DNA of 64,000 nt from Spartinivicinus poritis (GTDB lineage Bacteria; Pseudomonadota; Gammaproteobacteria; Pseudomonadales; Zooshikellaceae). The notes beneath the pieces are model-generated. The model was not told the origin of the DNA and searched no databases. It worked only from the letters and a program-made list of their open reading frames with translations. Position numbers and translations under genes: made by a program. Position 1 is the first letter of the stretch. The number at the start of each line of letters is the position of its first letter. Location: NCBI RefSeq assembly GCF_028858535.1, contig NZ_JAPMOU010000004.1, forward strand, positions 62,001-126,000, in the 5' to 3' direction. Of the stretch, positions 10,309 through 20,767 are shown piece by piece.

Positions 10309-10368
10309 AGCATCTCCTTTCGGATTAATAGCCTTCTGCTCAAGCTAACAGCACTATTGCTATTAACT
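10309..10368 (-). promoter_or_regulatory. Candidate S6:S18-binding leader in the rpsF 5' UTR
   Basis: On the - strand, just before the rpsF ribosome-binding site, TTAATAGC (10359-10366) pairs perfectly with GCTATTAA (10325-10332) around an inner structured loop. The 3' arm is followed by ATCCGAAAGGAG. A hairpin with a conserved CCG near the Shine-Dalgarno is the known form of the r-protein S6:S18 leader that lets the complex repress its own operon. The pairing is seen in the sequence; the regulatory role is inferred by analogy. Confidence 0.55.
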
Positions 10369-10499
10369 GCAGTAAGGCAAGGAGCTAAGAGGGTTGTTTA
10401 ACAACACTGCCTGACAGTGTATTAAGACAACTTCATTGACTAGCCAGAAAGTCAATTAGATTTATTTCTGGCTTAAGGGTACCTCTAAGTGAACCGCGC

Positions 10500-10528
10500 A
10501 TTCTAGTGAAGCCGGCTCAAACTTGCAA
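10500..10528 (-). promoter_or_regulatory. Sigma-70 promoter of the rpsF operon
   Basis: Reading the - strand: -35 TTGCAA (10523-10528), a 17-bp spacer, then -10 TAGAAT (10500-10505, five of six consensus bases), followed at once by a GC-rich discriminator GCGCGG. That discriminator is typical of stringently controlled ribosomal promoters. The predicted start near 10493 gives a leader of about 185 nt before rpsF. Confidence 0.6.
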
Positions 10529-10567
10529 GCACCTACAAGCTTAGCTTGAATTTGCAACCTTGATTAT

Positions 10568-11533
10568 CTAGCAAACCTGATTAATAGGCTTTCCTGATAA
10601 AAAAGCAGCCAGGTTTTCACCCGCCATATTCACCAAGGTCTGTCTCGCCGCTTGAGTTCCCCAAGCGTTGTGAGGTGTAATATAAAGGTTAGGAATACTG
10701 GACTGAAATAAGGGATGATCAACAGGTGGAGGCTCTTCGCTCACCACATCCAGTGCAGCACCACCCAGCCACCCAGCGTGTAAGGCATCAACCAGCGCTT
10801 GCTCTTCAATGAGTCCGCCTCTCGCAGTATTTATTAGCAGTGCACCAGGTTTAACTAGACGCAAAGTATGGCGGTTAAATAAATGCTCTGTTTGCTCAGA
10901 CAAAGGACAGTGCAAGGAAATAACATCAGCTTGCGGTAACGCAGCTTCAAAAGGCAAGCGCTCAACTCCCTGAACTGACTGACTTTGATGCCCTTCAAAG
11001 GTTGCTGCAATTACCTTCATTCCCAGCGCTTTAACCAGTTTAGCCACAGCCTGCCCCAACTCACCCAAACCAACAATAAGACAGGTTTTACCAGCCAGCT
11101 CTAGTATAGGTTGATTTAATAGACAGAAGTGTTCGCTTTGCTGCCACTGCCCCTGCTTAACGGCAGCTAAGTAATCTGGCTGACGGGTAGCCAGATTAAG
11201 AATTAAGCCTAAAGTATGTTGGGCAACACTATGAGTACCATACCCTCGAACATTGCTCACCACTATCTGGCGAGCTTTAGCTGTTGCTAAATCAACATTA
11301 TTTGTGCCTGTTGCTAATACACCAATATATTTAATTTGCGGATTTTCAACTAAAACCGCTTCAGTCATAGCCACTTTATTAGTTAATACTATTTCTGCAC
11401 CAACCAACCTTTCATTTAATTGCTGAGCTGTCGTTTGGCCATAACTCTGCCACTCCTCCAGCTGTCGTGTAATTGGCTGCAAATTGAGATCATCCGGTGC
11501 TAATGAAGCGACATCAAGAATAATCCCTTTCAT
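10568..11533 (-). CDS. D-2-hydroxyacid dehydrogenase (glycerate dehydrogenase type)
   Basis: NAD(P)-dependent oxidoreductase that interconverts 2-keto acids and D-2-hydroxy acids, probably hydroxypyruvate/glycerate. The 321 residues show the family layout: catalytic domain, then a Rossmann domain with GLGELGQAVAKLV (about 152-165), the Asp/His-rich strand VISLHCPLSEQTEHL, INTARGGLIEEQALV with the catalytic Arg region, and the C-terminal ITPHNAWGTQAARQ with the catalytic His. Its ATG is 5 bp from the rlmB stop, so it is probably the last gene of rnr-rlmB. The exact substrate cannot be read from the sequence. Confidence 0.88.
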   Translation of the reverse strand: MKGIILDVASLAPDDLNLQPITRQLEEWQSYGQTTAQQLNERLVGAEIVLTNKVAMTEAVLVENPQIKYIGVLATGTNNVDLATAKARQIVVSNVRGYGTHSVAQHTLGLILNLATRQPDYLAAVKQGQWQQSEHFCLLNQPILELAGKTCLIVGLGELGQAVAKLVKALGMKVIAATFEGHQSQSVQGVERLPFEAALPQADVISLHCPLSEQTEHLFNRHTLRLVKPGALLINTARGGLIEEQALVDALHAGWLGGAALDVVSEEPPPVDHPLFQSSIPNLYITPHNAWGTQAARQTLVNMAGENLAAFLSGKPINQVC

Positions 11534-11538
11534 AAAAG

Positions 11539-12300
11539 CTACTCCACAGTTGGTTTTTGCTTTAATTGACGCTGGCGAACTGCCTCAAATAAACACACCC
11601 CAGTGGCAACAGATACATTTAAGCTGGAAACTGTACCAGCCATCGGGATATTAACTAAATAGTCACAATGTTCTCTGGTCAGGCGACGCATACCTTTGCC
11701 CTCTGCTCCCATGACTAAGGCAATTGAACCACCTAGCTCAATATCATAAACCGTTTGCTCTGATTCTCCTGCGGTGCCCACAATCCAAATGCCTAACTCT
11801 TGGATTTGCTTAAGTGTACGCGCCAAATTAGTCACAGAAAATAATGGTATGGCTTCTGCCGCACCACAGGCCACTTTTCTAACCGTAGTATTTAACCCAG
11901 CTGATTTATCTTTGGGGATAATAACTGCATCAACGCCTGCTGCATCAGCTGTTCTTAAGCAGGCCCCTAAATTATGGGGATCAGTTACCCCATCAAGGAT
12001 TAGCAACAAGGGATCATGGGATAAACCTTGTAAAAAGCTTGTTAGCTCTTTTTCTCCTGCTGCAGTGATCGGTTTGACTTTTGCCAACACACCTTGATGC
12101 ACTCCAGCAATATCTCTAAAAAATGTCTTATCGGGATAGCTGACTCGAACTCCATACTGATGAGCCAACTCCGTCAATTTAACCAGGCGGTCTGGTAGTT
12201 TTTTCGCTTGCTGAACATTCAACTCAATCACTTGCTCAGGGTGCTGTTCTAATAATGCTTGAACCGCATGCACCCCTATAACCCAATCTGGTTTTGACAT
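11539..12300 (-). CDS. rlmB: 23S rRNA (guanosine-2251-2'-O) methyltransferase RlmB
   Basis: SpoU/TrmH-family methyltransferase that 2'-O-methylates G2251 in the peptidyl-transferase P-loop of 23S rRNA. The 253 residues begin with a short RNA-binding L30-like domain (VIGVHAVQALLEQHP). The catalytic knot domain carries the three SPOUT motifs: LDGVTDPHNLGACLRTADAAGVDAVI, VMGAEGKGMRRLTREHCD, and IPMAGTVSSLNVSVATGVCLFE. It lies directly downstream of rnr, the common rnr-rlmB pair. Confidence 0.96.
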   Translation of the reverse strand: MSKPDWVIGVHAVQALLEQHPEQVIELNVQQAKKLPDRLVKLTELAHQYGVRVSYPDKTFFRDIAGVHQGVLAKVKPITAAGEKELTSFLQGLSHDPLLLILDGVTDPHNLGACLRTADAAGVDAVIIPKDKSAGLNTTVRKVACGAAEAIPLFSVTNLARTLKQIQELGIWIVGTAGESEQTVYDIELGGSIALVMGAEGKGMRRLTREHCDYLVNIPMAGTVSSLNVSVATGVCLFEAVRQRQLKQKPTVE

Positions 12301-12351
12301 ATGTTTACTATCAGTTACTAAAAAAACAATTTATGCTGTTTAACCCAAGTT

Positions 12352-14886
12352 TCAACTTACAGACTTTCGTTTAGCTGGCCGCTTTCTTGGTGTTTTTGCT
12401 CCACTGTTAGGAGTTACTGCCTGACCAAGTGTCTCTTGATTAGAAGACTTCTTGTTTTTATGTTTAGGCTTATTTTTCCTTTTCACATTTTTTTCTGAGT
12501 CAGCTTTGACAGCTTTTCGCTTTTTTTTACCTGACTGCGCCTTTTCTGCTGAGCCTCTAGAGAGAGATTTTCTTTTAGTTGTTTTTTTTCTCGATTTATC
12601 TGCTGACTTAGCTTCTTTTCTTTTTCCTTTATGCTTTCCTTTGCGTTTGGAAGGAGTAAACTCAGCCACTTCAAAATCAATTTTCTTGTCGTCTAAATTA
12701 ACGCGAGCAACAGTAACAGTAATCGGATCTCCCAAACGATAAGTCACGCCAGTGCGCTCACCCCGCAAACGTTGATGAGCAGGATCAAAATGATAATAAT
12801 CTCCTGGCAGATTACTAATATGCACTAACCCTTCAATATAAAAATCAGTCAGCTCAACAAAAATACCAAACCCAGTTACTGCTGAGATTACTCCAGAGTA
12901 GGTTTCACCAATATGACCCTGAATAAACTCACATTTTAACCAATCAACAACGTCACGAGTTGCATCATCTGCACGCCTTTCTGTCATTGAGCAATGCTCA
13001 CCCAGTGCCATCATATCCGCTGGCTGGTATGGGAGAATATTTTTCTTGGCTATCACCCGAGCACCCTTTGCTCGTTTCACATTCACCGATTCTTTATTGC
13101 TACGAATAACATGACGAATGGCCCTGTGAACCAGCAAGTCAGGGTAACGACGAATAGGTGAGGTAAAATGGGTATAGGCCTTATAAGCTAAACCAAAATG
13201 TCCTTTATTTTCTGGCTGATAAACAGCCTGACTTAATGAACGTAATAACATGGTTTGAATAATATGAGCATCTGGCCGATCAGCTATTTGCCCCATTAAA
13301 TCCTGGTAGTCAGCAGGCTTTGGCTTATTCGACTTTAGGGTCAATCCCAACTCGCCTAAAAAGCTCTTTAAATTAAGCAGCTTTTCTGACTTTGGCCCTT
13401 CATGTACTCGATATAATGCTGGCAACTGATGTTTTTCCAAAAACCGCGCAGTGGCAACATTAGCACACAGCATACACTCTTCAATTAGCTTATGAGCTTC
13501 ATTGCGCTCTGTTGGAATGATCCGCTCAATTTTACGGTTTTCACCAAAAACAATTTGTGTTTCTGTCGTTTCAAAATCAATCGCCCCCCGTTTTTCTCGG
13601 GTTTCACGCAGCACATGATAAAGGCCAAATAAATTATTCAAATGCGGCAACAGTGGTGCAAACTGTTTACCCAATGACCTCCCTTCCTGGCTGTGGGCCT
13701 GAGTCAACATTTTATTAACCTGGTTATACGTGAGTCGGGCATGAGAGTGAATCACAGCCTCATAAAAACAATAACCACTGAGTTTACCTTTGGCGCTTAC
13801 AGTCATTTCACAAACCATTGCCAACCGATCAACTTTTGGGTTTAACGAGCACAAGCCATTGGACAACACCTCTGGCAACATAGGTACTACATGCTCTGGA
13901 AAATAAACTGAGTTGCCTCGTAAAAATGCTTCTTTATCTAGCGCCCCATCTACTTTTACATAGTGAGATACATCTGCAATTGCAACGTATAGCCGCCAGC
14001 CTCCACCGCGCTTGACCTCACAATAAACTGCATCATCAAAGTCTTTGGCATCCTCACCATCAATGGTAACAAAAGGCAGCTGCCGTAAGTCATGACGGGC
14101 TTTTTTATCTGCTTCATCAACATGATCAGTAAACTGCTGAGTTTCTGTCAGCACCGGTTCTGGCCATTGATGGGGAATATTATGGGCACGAATGGCCACA
14201 TCAATTTCCATCCCTGGCGCCATATGATCACCTAACACTTCTTTAACGATACCAATAGGCTGTCGGTGTAGAGAGGGCTGTTCAACCAGCTCAACTATCA
14301 CATATTGGCCGTGTACTGCCTGCAAAGGACCAGGCTCAATTTGAATATCAACACTGACTCGTTTGTTATCTGGCACCACAAAGGAAACACCACTTTCAGT
14401 AAAATAGCGCCCCACTAACTGTTGGGTATTACGTTCCAGCACCTCAACAATTACACCTTCTCTTTTCCCTTTTCGGTCTACCGAGGCCACGCGGGCCATT
14501 ACCCGATCACCATCCAACACCTGACGCATTTGTTTAGCAGATAAAAATAAATCATCACTGCCATCTTGCGGGATTAAAAAACCGTAACCATCTCGGTGCC
14601 CCATTACCAAACCTTGGACCAAGTCCATTTTGGACGCCAAACCAAATGCGCCTCGACGAGTTTGCAGGAGCTGTCCATCCCTTTGCATGGCTCGCAGCCG
14701 CCTGCGAAGGGCTTCTTTATGTTCATCAGAAGTTAAATCAAGTGCTTTGCAAATTGCTGCATGACTAGCCGGTGCTCCACGCTCCTCAAGTAGCTCCATG
14801 ATCAGCTCTCGGCTAGGAATAGGATTTGCGTATTTTTCTGCTTCTTCCGCTGCTTGCGGGTCTTTTTCTTTCCACCATTCAGGCAT
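12352..14886 (-). CDS. rnr: Ribonuclease R
   Basis: Processive 3'-5' exoribonuclease of the RNB family that degrades structured RNA and takes part in trans-translation and rRNA quality control. The 844 residues show an N-terminal winged-helix (about 25-85), two cold-shock domains (about 90-250), the RNB catalytic domain with the acidic cluster TIDGEDAKDFDDAVY, an S1 domain (about 655-740, GVISAVTGFGIFVEL) and a Lys/Arg-rich disordered tail of about 100 residues. The tail is typical of RNase R and distinguishes it from RNase II. First gene of rnr-rlmB-hydroxyacid dehydrogenase. Confidence 0.97.
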   Translation of the reverse strand: MPEWWKEKDPQAAEEAEKYANPIPSRELIMELLEERGAPASHAAICKALDLTSDEHKEALRRRLRAMQRDGQLLQTRRGAFGLASKMDLVQGLVMGHRDGYGFLIPQDGSDDLFLSAKQMRQVLDGDRVMARVASVDRKGKREGVIVEVLERNTQQLVGRYFTESGVSFVVPDNKRVSVDIQIEPGPLQAVHGQYVIVELVEQPSLHRQPIGIVKEVLGDHMAPGMEIDVAIRAHNIPHQWPEPVLTETQQFTDHVDEADKKARHDLRQLPFVTIDGEDAKDFDDAVYCEVKRGGGWRLYVAIADVSHYVKVDGALDKEAFLRGNSVYFPEHVVPMLPEVLSNGLCSLNPKVDRLAMVCEMTVSAKGKLSGYCFYEAVIHSHARLTYNQVNKMLTQAHSQEGRSLGKQFAPLLPHLNNLFGLYHVLRETREKRGAIDFETTETQIVFGENRKIERIIPTERNEAHKLIEECMLCANVATARFLEKHQLPALYRVHEGPKSEKLLNLKSFLGELGLTLKSNKPKPADYQDLMGQIADRPDAHIIQTMLLRSLSQAVYQPENKGHFGLAYKAYTHFTSPIRRYPDLLVHRAIRHVIRSNKESVNVKRAKGARVIAKKNILPYQPADMMALGEHCSMTERRADDATRDVVDWLKCEFIQGHIGETYSGVISAVTGFGIFVELTDFYIEGLVHISNLPGDYYHFDPAHQRLRGERTGVTYRLGDPITVTVARVNLDDKKIDFEVAEFTPSKRKGKHKGKRKEAKSADKSRKKTTKRKSLSRGSAEKAQSGKKKRKAVKADSEKNVKRKNKPKHKNKKSSNQETLGQAVTPNSGAKTPRKRPAKRKSVS

Positions 14887-15244
14887 ATTGTTACTTTTTT
14901 TCCTAAATATTGTGGGCTGTTAGCCCTTAATGGCTAAATATAAATGCCCTTAAATTGTTAATTATAAAACCTCCTTTTTGAAGGTCAGTATATATACACA
15001 CGACTTGTCGTAACAAAGGCTATGGATAATCTTCAAACCAACAACGTTCATCTTACATCATTAAAAGATGTTGTCAGTGGACTGTTAGCTCATCGTCAAC
15101 TAAAGAATATACCTTTAGTGCTGGCTATTCAAAAATGAGAGGATCTATTGGAAGGCTACAACTTTTTTTCTAACGTGATATCAATTTTTACTTCGCTGTT
15201 TATTTTTAATTATAAATCACACTGCTTACTAATGAGCTTGCTTA
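14887..15244. other. Intergenic region between purA and rnr with one doubtful short frame
   Basis: AT-rich stretch upstream of rnr. It should contain the rnr promoter, but I cannot name convincing hexamers. On the + strand a 38-codon frame (15022-15138, starting MDNLQTNNVHLTSL) has no good ribosome-binding site. It may be a remnant or chance. Confidence 0.4.
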
Positions 15245-15281
15245 TAAAAATACTACCTCACCCAGAACACAAGTAAGGTAG
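15245..15281 (-). terminator. Rho-independent terminator of the hisZ-purA operon
   Basis: On the - strand CTACCTTAC pairs with GTGAGGTAG (one G-T wobble) around an 11-nt loop and is followed by TATTTTTAT. It lies about 20 bp after the purA stop. Confidence 0.75.
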
Positions 15282-15301
15282 ATTTTTAGACTGCTCAAAG
15301 T

Positions 15302-16615
<1,314 letters not shown>

Positions 16616-16657
16616 TTAACTTAAATAACCTTTAGTCACTTATTAACCAAAAACAAA

Positions 16658-17830
16658 TCAAAATGGAGCGATTTGCCAGCTCTCATTTATAAATTGCAGT
16701 TTTCGGTTGCATCCTAACTCTTTTGGCTGTTGCTCTTGATCAGGCAACTCTCTGATAACCCTCTCTCCCTGAGTTCGCAAAGCCTGGATAGTTTCAAACG
16801 GCACTTCAACAGGTGCCCAAACAGCATTATCAGCAGGTTCAGTAGGTGCTATTAAATCAAGCAATACTTTTAAATCAGAGCTAAACCCTGTTGCCGGGCG
16901 AGAACGACCAAATACTTTACCAATACCATCATATCGGCCACCTTGCGCTACTGCCTGCCCCTGGCCAGGCACATAGGCCGCAAATAAAATACCTGTATGG
17001 TAGTTATAACCTCTTAACTCACACAGATCGAAATAAATCGTTAGCGATGGGCTAAACTGGCGAATAGCTAACCCTACTTGCTCTAAAGTGCGAATGGCAT
17101 TATGAACGTTTTCATTAGCATTCGATAAAACGTCTCTGGCTTCTTTTAAAATATCAAAATCACCCGCCAATTCAGGTAAGGCCAACAGCATGTTGGCAAC
17201 ATCAACGTCATCGATATTATTAGCAACAAAACTCGACAGTTCAGTGGCATCTTTGCGCTGTAAAATATCAAACAACTCCTGCTGCAATTCCTCTGATAGT
17301 TGAGCCTGAGCCACTAAGCCACGAAATATACCCACATGCCCCATATCCAAATAAACATTTTGAATACTTAAGCTGCTCAGGGTTTCCAACATTAAGCTAA
17401 TGACTTCAACATCACTGGCTATACCAGAATGACCATACAGCTCAGCACCAACTTGAATGGGGCTACGAGATGCTACCAATGAACAAGGCTTAGTATGAAA
17501 AACACTGCCTGCATAACAGAGCCTGACTGGGCCTTCACGCTTTAATGTATGGGCATCAATTCTTGCTACAGAAGGCGTAGTATCAGCACGCAGCCCTAAT
17601 AATCGCCCAGTTAGCTGATCGATTATTTTAAAGGTTTGTAAATCGAGATCATGGCCCGCTCCTGCTTGGAGGGATTCTAGATATTCAAGATGAGGAGGAA
17701 TAACCAGGTCATAGCCCCAGCAATGATAAAGGTCAAGTAGCTGCCGCCTTAGCTGCTCAATTTTCATTGCTGCAGGCGGTAGCACTTCATCTATACCGTC
17801 CGGCAATAACCAACGATCTGCAATTGTCAT
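16658..17830 (-). CDS. hisZ: ATP phosphoribosyltransferase regulatory subunit HisZ
   Basis: HisRS-like paralogue without aminoacylation activity. In bacteria with a short HisG it forms the hetero-octamer that starts histidine synthesis. The 390 residues contain class II synthetase-like motifs (DGIDEVLPPAAMKIEQLRR split over the N-terminus, LRADTTPSVARIDAH, RYDGIGKVFGRSRPATGFS) but lack the HisRS anticodon-binding domain, as HisZ does. It lies between DUF2065 and purA, the arrangement I recall from Pseudomonas. A short HisG elsewhere in the genome is therefore expected. Confidence 0.93.
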   Translation of the reverse strand: MTIADRWLLPDGIDEVLPPAAMKIEQLRRQLLDLYHCWGYDLVIPPHLEYLESLQAGAGHDLDLQTFKIIDQLTGRLLGLRADTTPSVARIDAHTLKREGPVRLCYAGSVFHTKPCSLVASRSPIQVGAELYGHSGIASDVEVISLMLETLSSLSIQNVYLDMGHVGIFRGLVAQAQLSEELQQELFDILQRKDATELSSFVANNIDDVDVANMLLALPELAGDFDILKEARDVLSNANENVHNAIRTLEQVGLAIRQFSPSLTIYFDLCELRGYNYHTGILFAAYVPGQGQAVAQGGRYDGIGKVFGRSRPATGFSSDLKVLLDLIAPTEPADNAVWAPVEVPFETIQALRTQGERVIRELPDQEQQPKELGCNRKLQFINESWQIAPF

Positions 17831-17979
17831 GTTATATCCGGCCTTTTTATGGACAGTGTCTCTATATGCTTTTTTAACTTCAGCTTCTTTAAATTAAAAA
17901 AAGCTCTCAATCTATTTAGCTTAAGGAGTGCACACTTACAATCTACACTGACAAGAATCTTTTGGGCTTTACCCGCCAG

Positions 17980-18174
17980 CTACGAGTTAATTAAATATAA
18001 CAAGCCAGTTCCTACCAACATACTGACCAAACCAGCTAGTCGTAATTGACGATCATCGAAGGTCGCTAGTTTTGCCACTAAGTCGCGCCACCGGCTGGGG
18101 TATAAGAAAGGAATAATCCCTTCAATAACCAACATCAGGCAAAATGCAACTAATAACTCGTGCCAAAAATTCAT
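17980..18174 (-). CDS. DUF2065 small membrane protein (YjeT family)
   Basis: A 64-residue protein with two hydrophobic helices (about 5-24 and 44-62) separated by a basic loop containing PSRWRDLVAKLA. The form and the place between hflC and hisZ/purA match DUF2065/YjeT, a conserved inner-membrane family of unknown function. A strong terminator lies between hflC and this gene, so it begins a new unit, with hisZ 149 bp further on. Confidence 0.85.
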   Translation of the reverse strand: MNFWHELLVAFCLMLVIEGIIPFLYPSRWRDLVAKLATFDDRQLRLAGLVSMLVGTGLLYLINS

Positions 18175-18189
18175 GCTTTCCCTTAGGCA

Positions 18190-18217
18190 ATAAAAAAACC
18201 GGGTGATAACCCGGTTT
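18190..18217 (-). terminator. Rho-independent terminator after hflC
   Basis: On the - strand AAACCGGGT pairs perfectly with ACCCGGTTT around a 4-nt loop and runs into seven T residues. It lies about 110 bp after the hflC stop and closes the long nnr-to-hflC gene series. Confidence 0.93.
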
Positions 18218-18325
18218 GGATGATACTAACATGATTTATTAGCAGAATTGAAGCGATTTCAACCAGCTTATTACAAGCAGCTGATCAAATAACCAGCTAC
18301 TTTGCCAATAGTACTTCCACCATGT

Positions 18326-19402
18326 TTATTGATTAATTTCTGCACTAGAAGTATTTGTTATTGCATGAGGTGCTTTCAAATATTTAAAGAAATCACTTTC
18401 AGGCTTTAATACCATAATATCGCCTTGCTGGTTAAAGGCCTGACGATACGCTTGTAAGCTGCGGTAAAAGTTATAAAACTCTTGGTCACTACCATAAGCC
18501 TCTGCATAGACACCAGCTGCCTCCTGATCACCTTCGCCTCGTAACTGCTCAGCAATCTGATAGGCTTGCGCCAACAACTCACGACGCTCACGGTCTGCTT
18601 CAGCACGAATTTCTTCTGCTTTTTGCTTACCAAATGAACGAATTTCCTGAGCCTCTTTTTCCCGTTCAGTTATCATCCTTTCATATACTGAATCACTGAC
18701 CTGCTCTGGCAAATCAATGCGCTTAAAGCGTACATCTACGATTTCAATGCCATATTTTTCTTTAATTTTCACTTGCTCATTCAAGCTTTTTTTAATGCTG
18801 AAAATCAGCCTATCACGTAGGTCTGCAGGTTCTTCTTCTGTAGCATTTACGGATTTAGCTGCTTTTTGCTGTGCTTGTGCGGCAGCTTGTGCTACATCAA
18901 CGCCTGAAGCAAGCTGAACTACACTGTCATCCAGTATTAGCGTTTCCTTGGCACATTTAAAGCGAGAACGCTTCTTAATGTTAGGCTTACCTGAAACAAC
19001 TTCTTTTAGCTCACACTGAGCAATTAAGTTACGCAAGCCTGACTCAATCAGCTGCGAGAGTAATCGGTTAGCCTGGACAATATTGCCTGATGTTGCAGTA
19101 TAAAAGCGTTGCACATCAGCAATTCGCCACTTAACAAAAGAGTCTACTACTAGCGCCTTTTTTTCCTGAGTAAAAAAGCGCTCTTGAGCTGCATCTAACG
19201 TTAGTAGTCGGCCATCAAAGATTTTCACCTTATCAATAAAGGGCACTTTGAAATGGAGACCGGCAGGTACATCTGGGTTTTTAACTTGACCAAACCGTAA
19301 CACCACTGCCCGCTCACGCTCGCTGACAATGTAAGCTGACTCCCAGCCAATAATGACAATGACCAAGGCAATAATAATGGTTGCTAAGCTTTTACCTGTC
19401 AT
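18326..19402 (-). CDS. hflC: HflC, regulator of membrane protease FtsH
   Basis: SPFH-domain membrane protein that with HflK forms a large periplasmic assembly around FtsH and modulates its proteolysis. The 358 residues start with one membrane anchor (about 7-24), followed by SERERAVVLRFGQVKNPDVPAG, the SPFH domain and a coiled coil with DRERRELLAQAYQIAEQLRGEGD. It is some 20 residues longer than the E. coli protein because of an Ala/Gln-rich stretch around residues 165-190 (VDVAQAAAQAQQKAAKS). The start overlaps the hflK stop by 4 bp (ATGA), which indicates translational coupling. Confidence 0.95.
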   Translation of the reverse strand: MTGKSLATIIIALVIVIIGWESAYIVSERERAVVLRFGQVKNPDVPAGLHFKVPFIDKVKIFDGRLLTLDAAQERFFTQEKKALVVDSFVKWRIADVQRFYTATSGNIVQANRLLSQLIESGLRNLIAQCELKEVVSGKPNIKKRSRFKCAKETLILDDSVVQLASGVDVAQAAAQAQQKAAKSVNATEEEPADLRDRLIFSIKKSLNEQVKIKEKYGIEIVDVRFKRIDLPEQVSDSVYERMITEREKEAQEIRSFGKQKAEEIRAEADRERRELLAQAYQIAEQLRGEGDQEAAGVYAEAYGSDQEFYNFYRSLQAYRQAFNQQGDIMVLKPESDFFKYLKAPHAITNTSSAEINQ

Positions 19403-20580
19403 CTTGCAACCCTCCCACCAGTTCGATTTGAAGAAGTACGCTTACGTAATTGTCCAGCTACTTTATCAGCTATGGCATCCATCTCTTGCTGAGTAAGAAC
19501 AGGCTGACCCGTTAGGGTGGTAGTTGCCTTTGAGCTAGCTCCCATCAGTTTGTCCAGCGGTAAATACATCAGGTTATTACCACCTTCCACATCAACAATC
19601 ACTTTATTGGTTTCACCTAGTACATCTTGAATCGTTTCTATATACATCCGACTACGGGTAATTTCTGGTGCTTTTTTATACTCAACTAACACTTGCTTAA
19701 AGCGAGCAGTTTCACCATTGGCCTTCGCCGTTATTTCAGCTTTATAGGCTTGAGCCTCTTCTGTTATCCGCTTACTTTTACCCTTTGCCTGAGGAATAAT
19801 GGCATTGCGATAAGCGATGGCCTTATTTTGTACTCGCTCACGGTCTTCACGCGCACGAATCACATCATCAAAAGCTGCTTGGACTTCTCTTGGAGGCTGA
19901 GTGCTTTCTACGTTGATTTTGCTAATGTAAAGCCCAGAATTATAGTCATTCAGGTAAGCTTGCAGTCTTTCTGCTACATCAGCAGCAATAATGCTACGGC
20001 CTTCTGTTAATACTGAGTGCATTTTTGAAGTACCGACTACATGACGCAAGGCACTTTGAGTCGCCTGCTCCAATGTACTGATTGGATCAGCAATTTTCAG
20101 CACATAATTTTTCAGGTTAGAAATGTTGTATTGAACTGACAAAGAAACCTCGACGATATTTTCGTCTTCAGTCAGCATCTTCTGTCTTACATTGTAAGTC
20201 CGCAGCTCAGTTACATTTTCCTGATACTTAGAGTCAATGGGTGGAAAATAAAAGTGCAAGCCAGGCCCCACGGTTTCTTTATATTCACCAAACCGCAAGA
20301 TAACCACTTGCTCCTTTTCATCCACAGTAAATGCAGCATTCCAAATATATAAGATGGCAAGCAAAACAAAAGCGAGAGGGAAAATACCACCCGCAGCAGA
20401 GCCAGATGATCTGCCTCCTTTACCACCGCCTTTACCACCAAACAGACTGCCAATTTTTTCATTTAATTTACGGAAGGCTTCATCCAGATCAGGGGGCCCC
20501 TGGTTGTTATTGCCACGATTCCCCCCGCTGCCCCAGGGATCTTTATCATTTCCGTTACCACCCGGTTCGTTCCAGGCCAT
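19399..20580 (-). CDS. hflK: HflK, regulator of membrane protease FtsH
   Basis: Partner of HflC in the FtsH-regulating complex. A Gly/Asn-rich N-terminal tail MAWNEPGGNGNDKDPWGSGG is followed by QGPPDLDEAFRKLNEKI, a membrane helix near residues 70-90, the SPFH domain (VDEKEQVVILRFGEYKETVGPG) and a coiled coil. The frame opens four codons earlier, but the ATG at 20580 is preferred because GGAG sits six bases ahead and the protein then matches the E. coli start. The overlap with hflC suggests equimolar synthesis. It is separated from hflX by about 190 bp. Confidence 0.95.
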   Translation of the reverse strand: MAWNEPGGNGNDKDPWGSGGNRGNNNQGPPDLDEAFRKLNEKIGSLFGGKGGGKGGRSSGSAAGGIFPLAFVLLAILYIWNAAFTVDEKEQVVILRFGEYKETVGPGLHFYFPPIDSKYQENVTELRTYNVRQKMLTEDENIVEVSLSVQYNISNLKNYVLKIADPISTLEQATQSALRHVVGTSKMHSVLTEGRSIIAADVAERLQAYLNDYNSGLYISKINVESTQPPREVQAAFDDVIRAREDRERVQNKAIAYRNAIIPQAKGKSKRITEEAQAYKAEITAKANGETARFKQVLVEYKKAPEITRSRMYIETIQDVLGETNKVIVDVEGGNNLMYLPLDKLMGASSKATTTLTGQPVLTQQEMDAIADKVAGQLRKRTSSNRTGGRVAR

Positions 20581-20767
20581 AAACTTCTCCATTACACCAG
20601 TGTTGGATTAGTAAGCTAATAGGCGCACTTCCCAATAACACACTCGTTATATATAGAAGGTGCTCCTGAACAAAGTTGTTGTTATGGCTATGATACTTGT
20701 TAATTCGGATAAATCTACGACTGTGCATTGTAAGAGCGACAGTTGCTACCTTCAACCTGTACTCTTG

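Noticed and set aside
12452-12742. 96-codon + strand frame opposite the Lys-rich tail of RNase R
   Set aside because: It is the antisense of a low-complexity Lys/Arg-rich coding region, which naturally gives long Phe/Leu-rich open frames.
15022-15138. 38-codon frame between purA and rnr
   Set aside because: No ribosome-binding site and no recognisable product; mentioned only within the intergenic entry.
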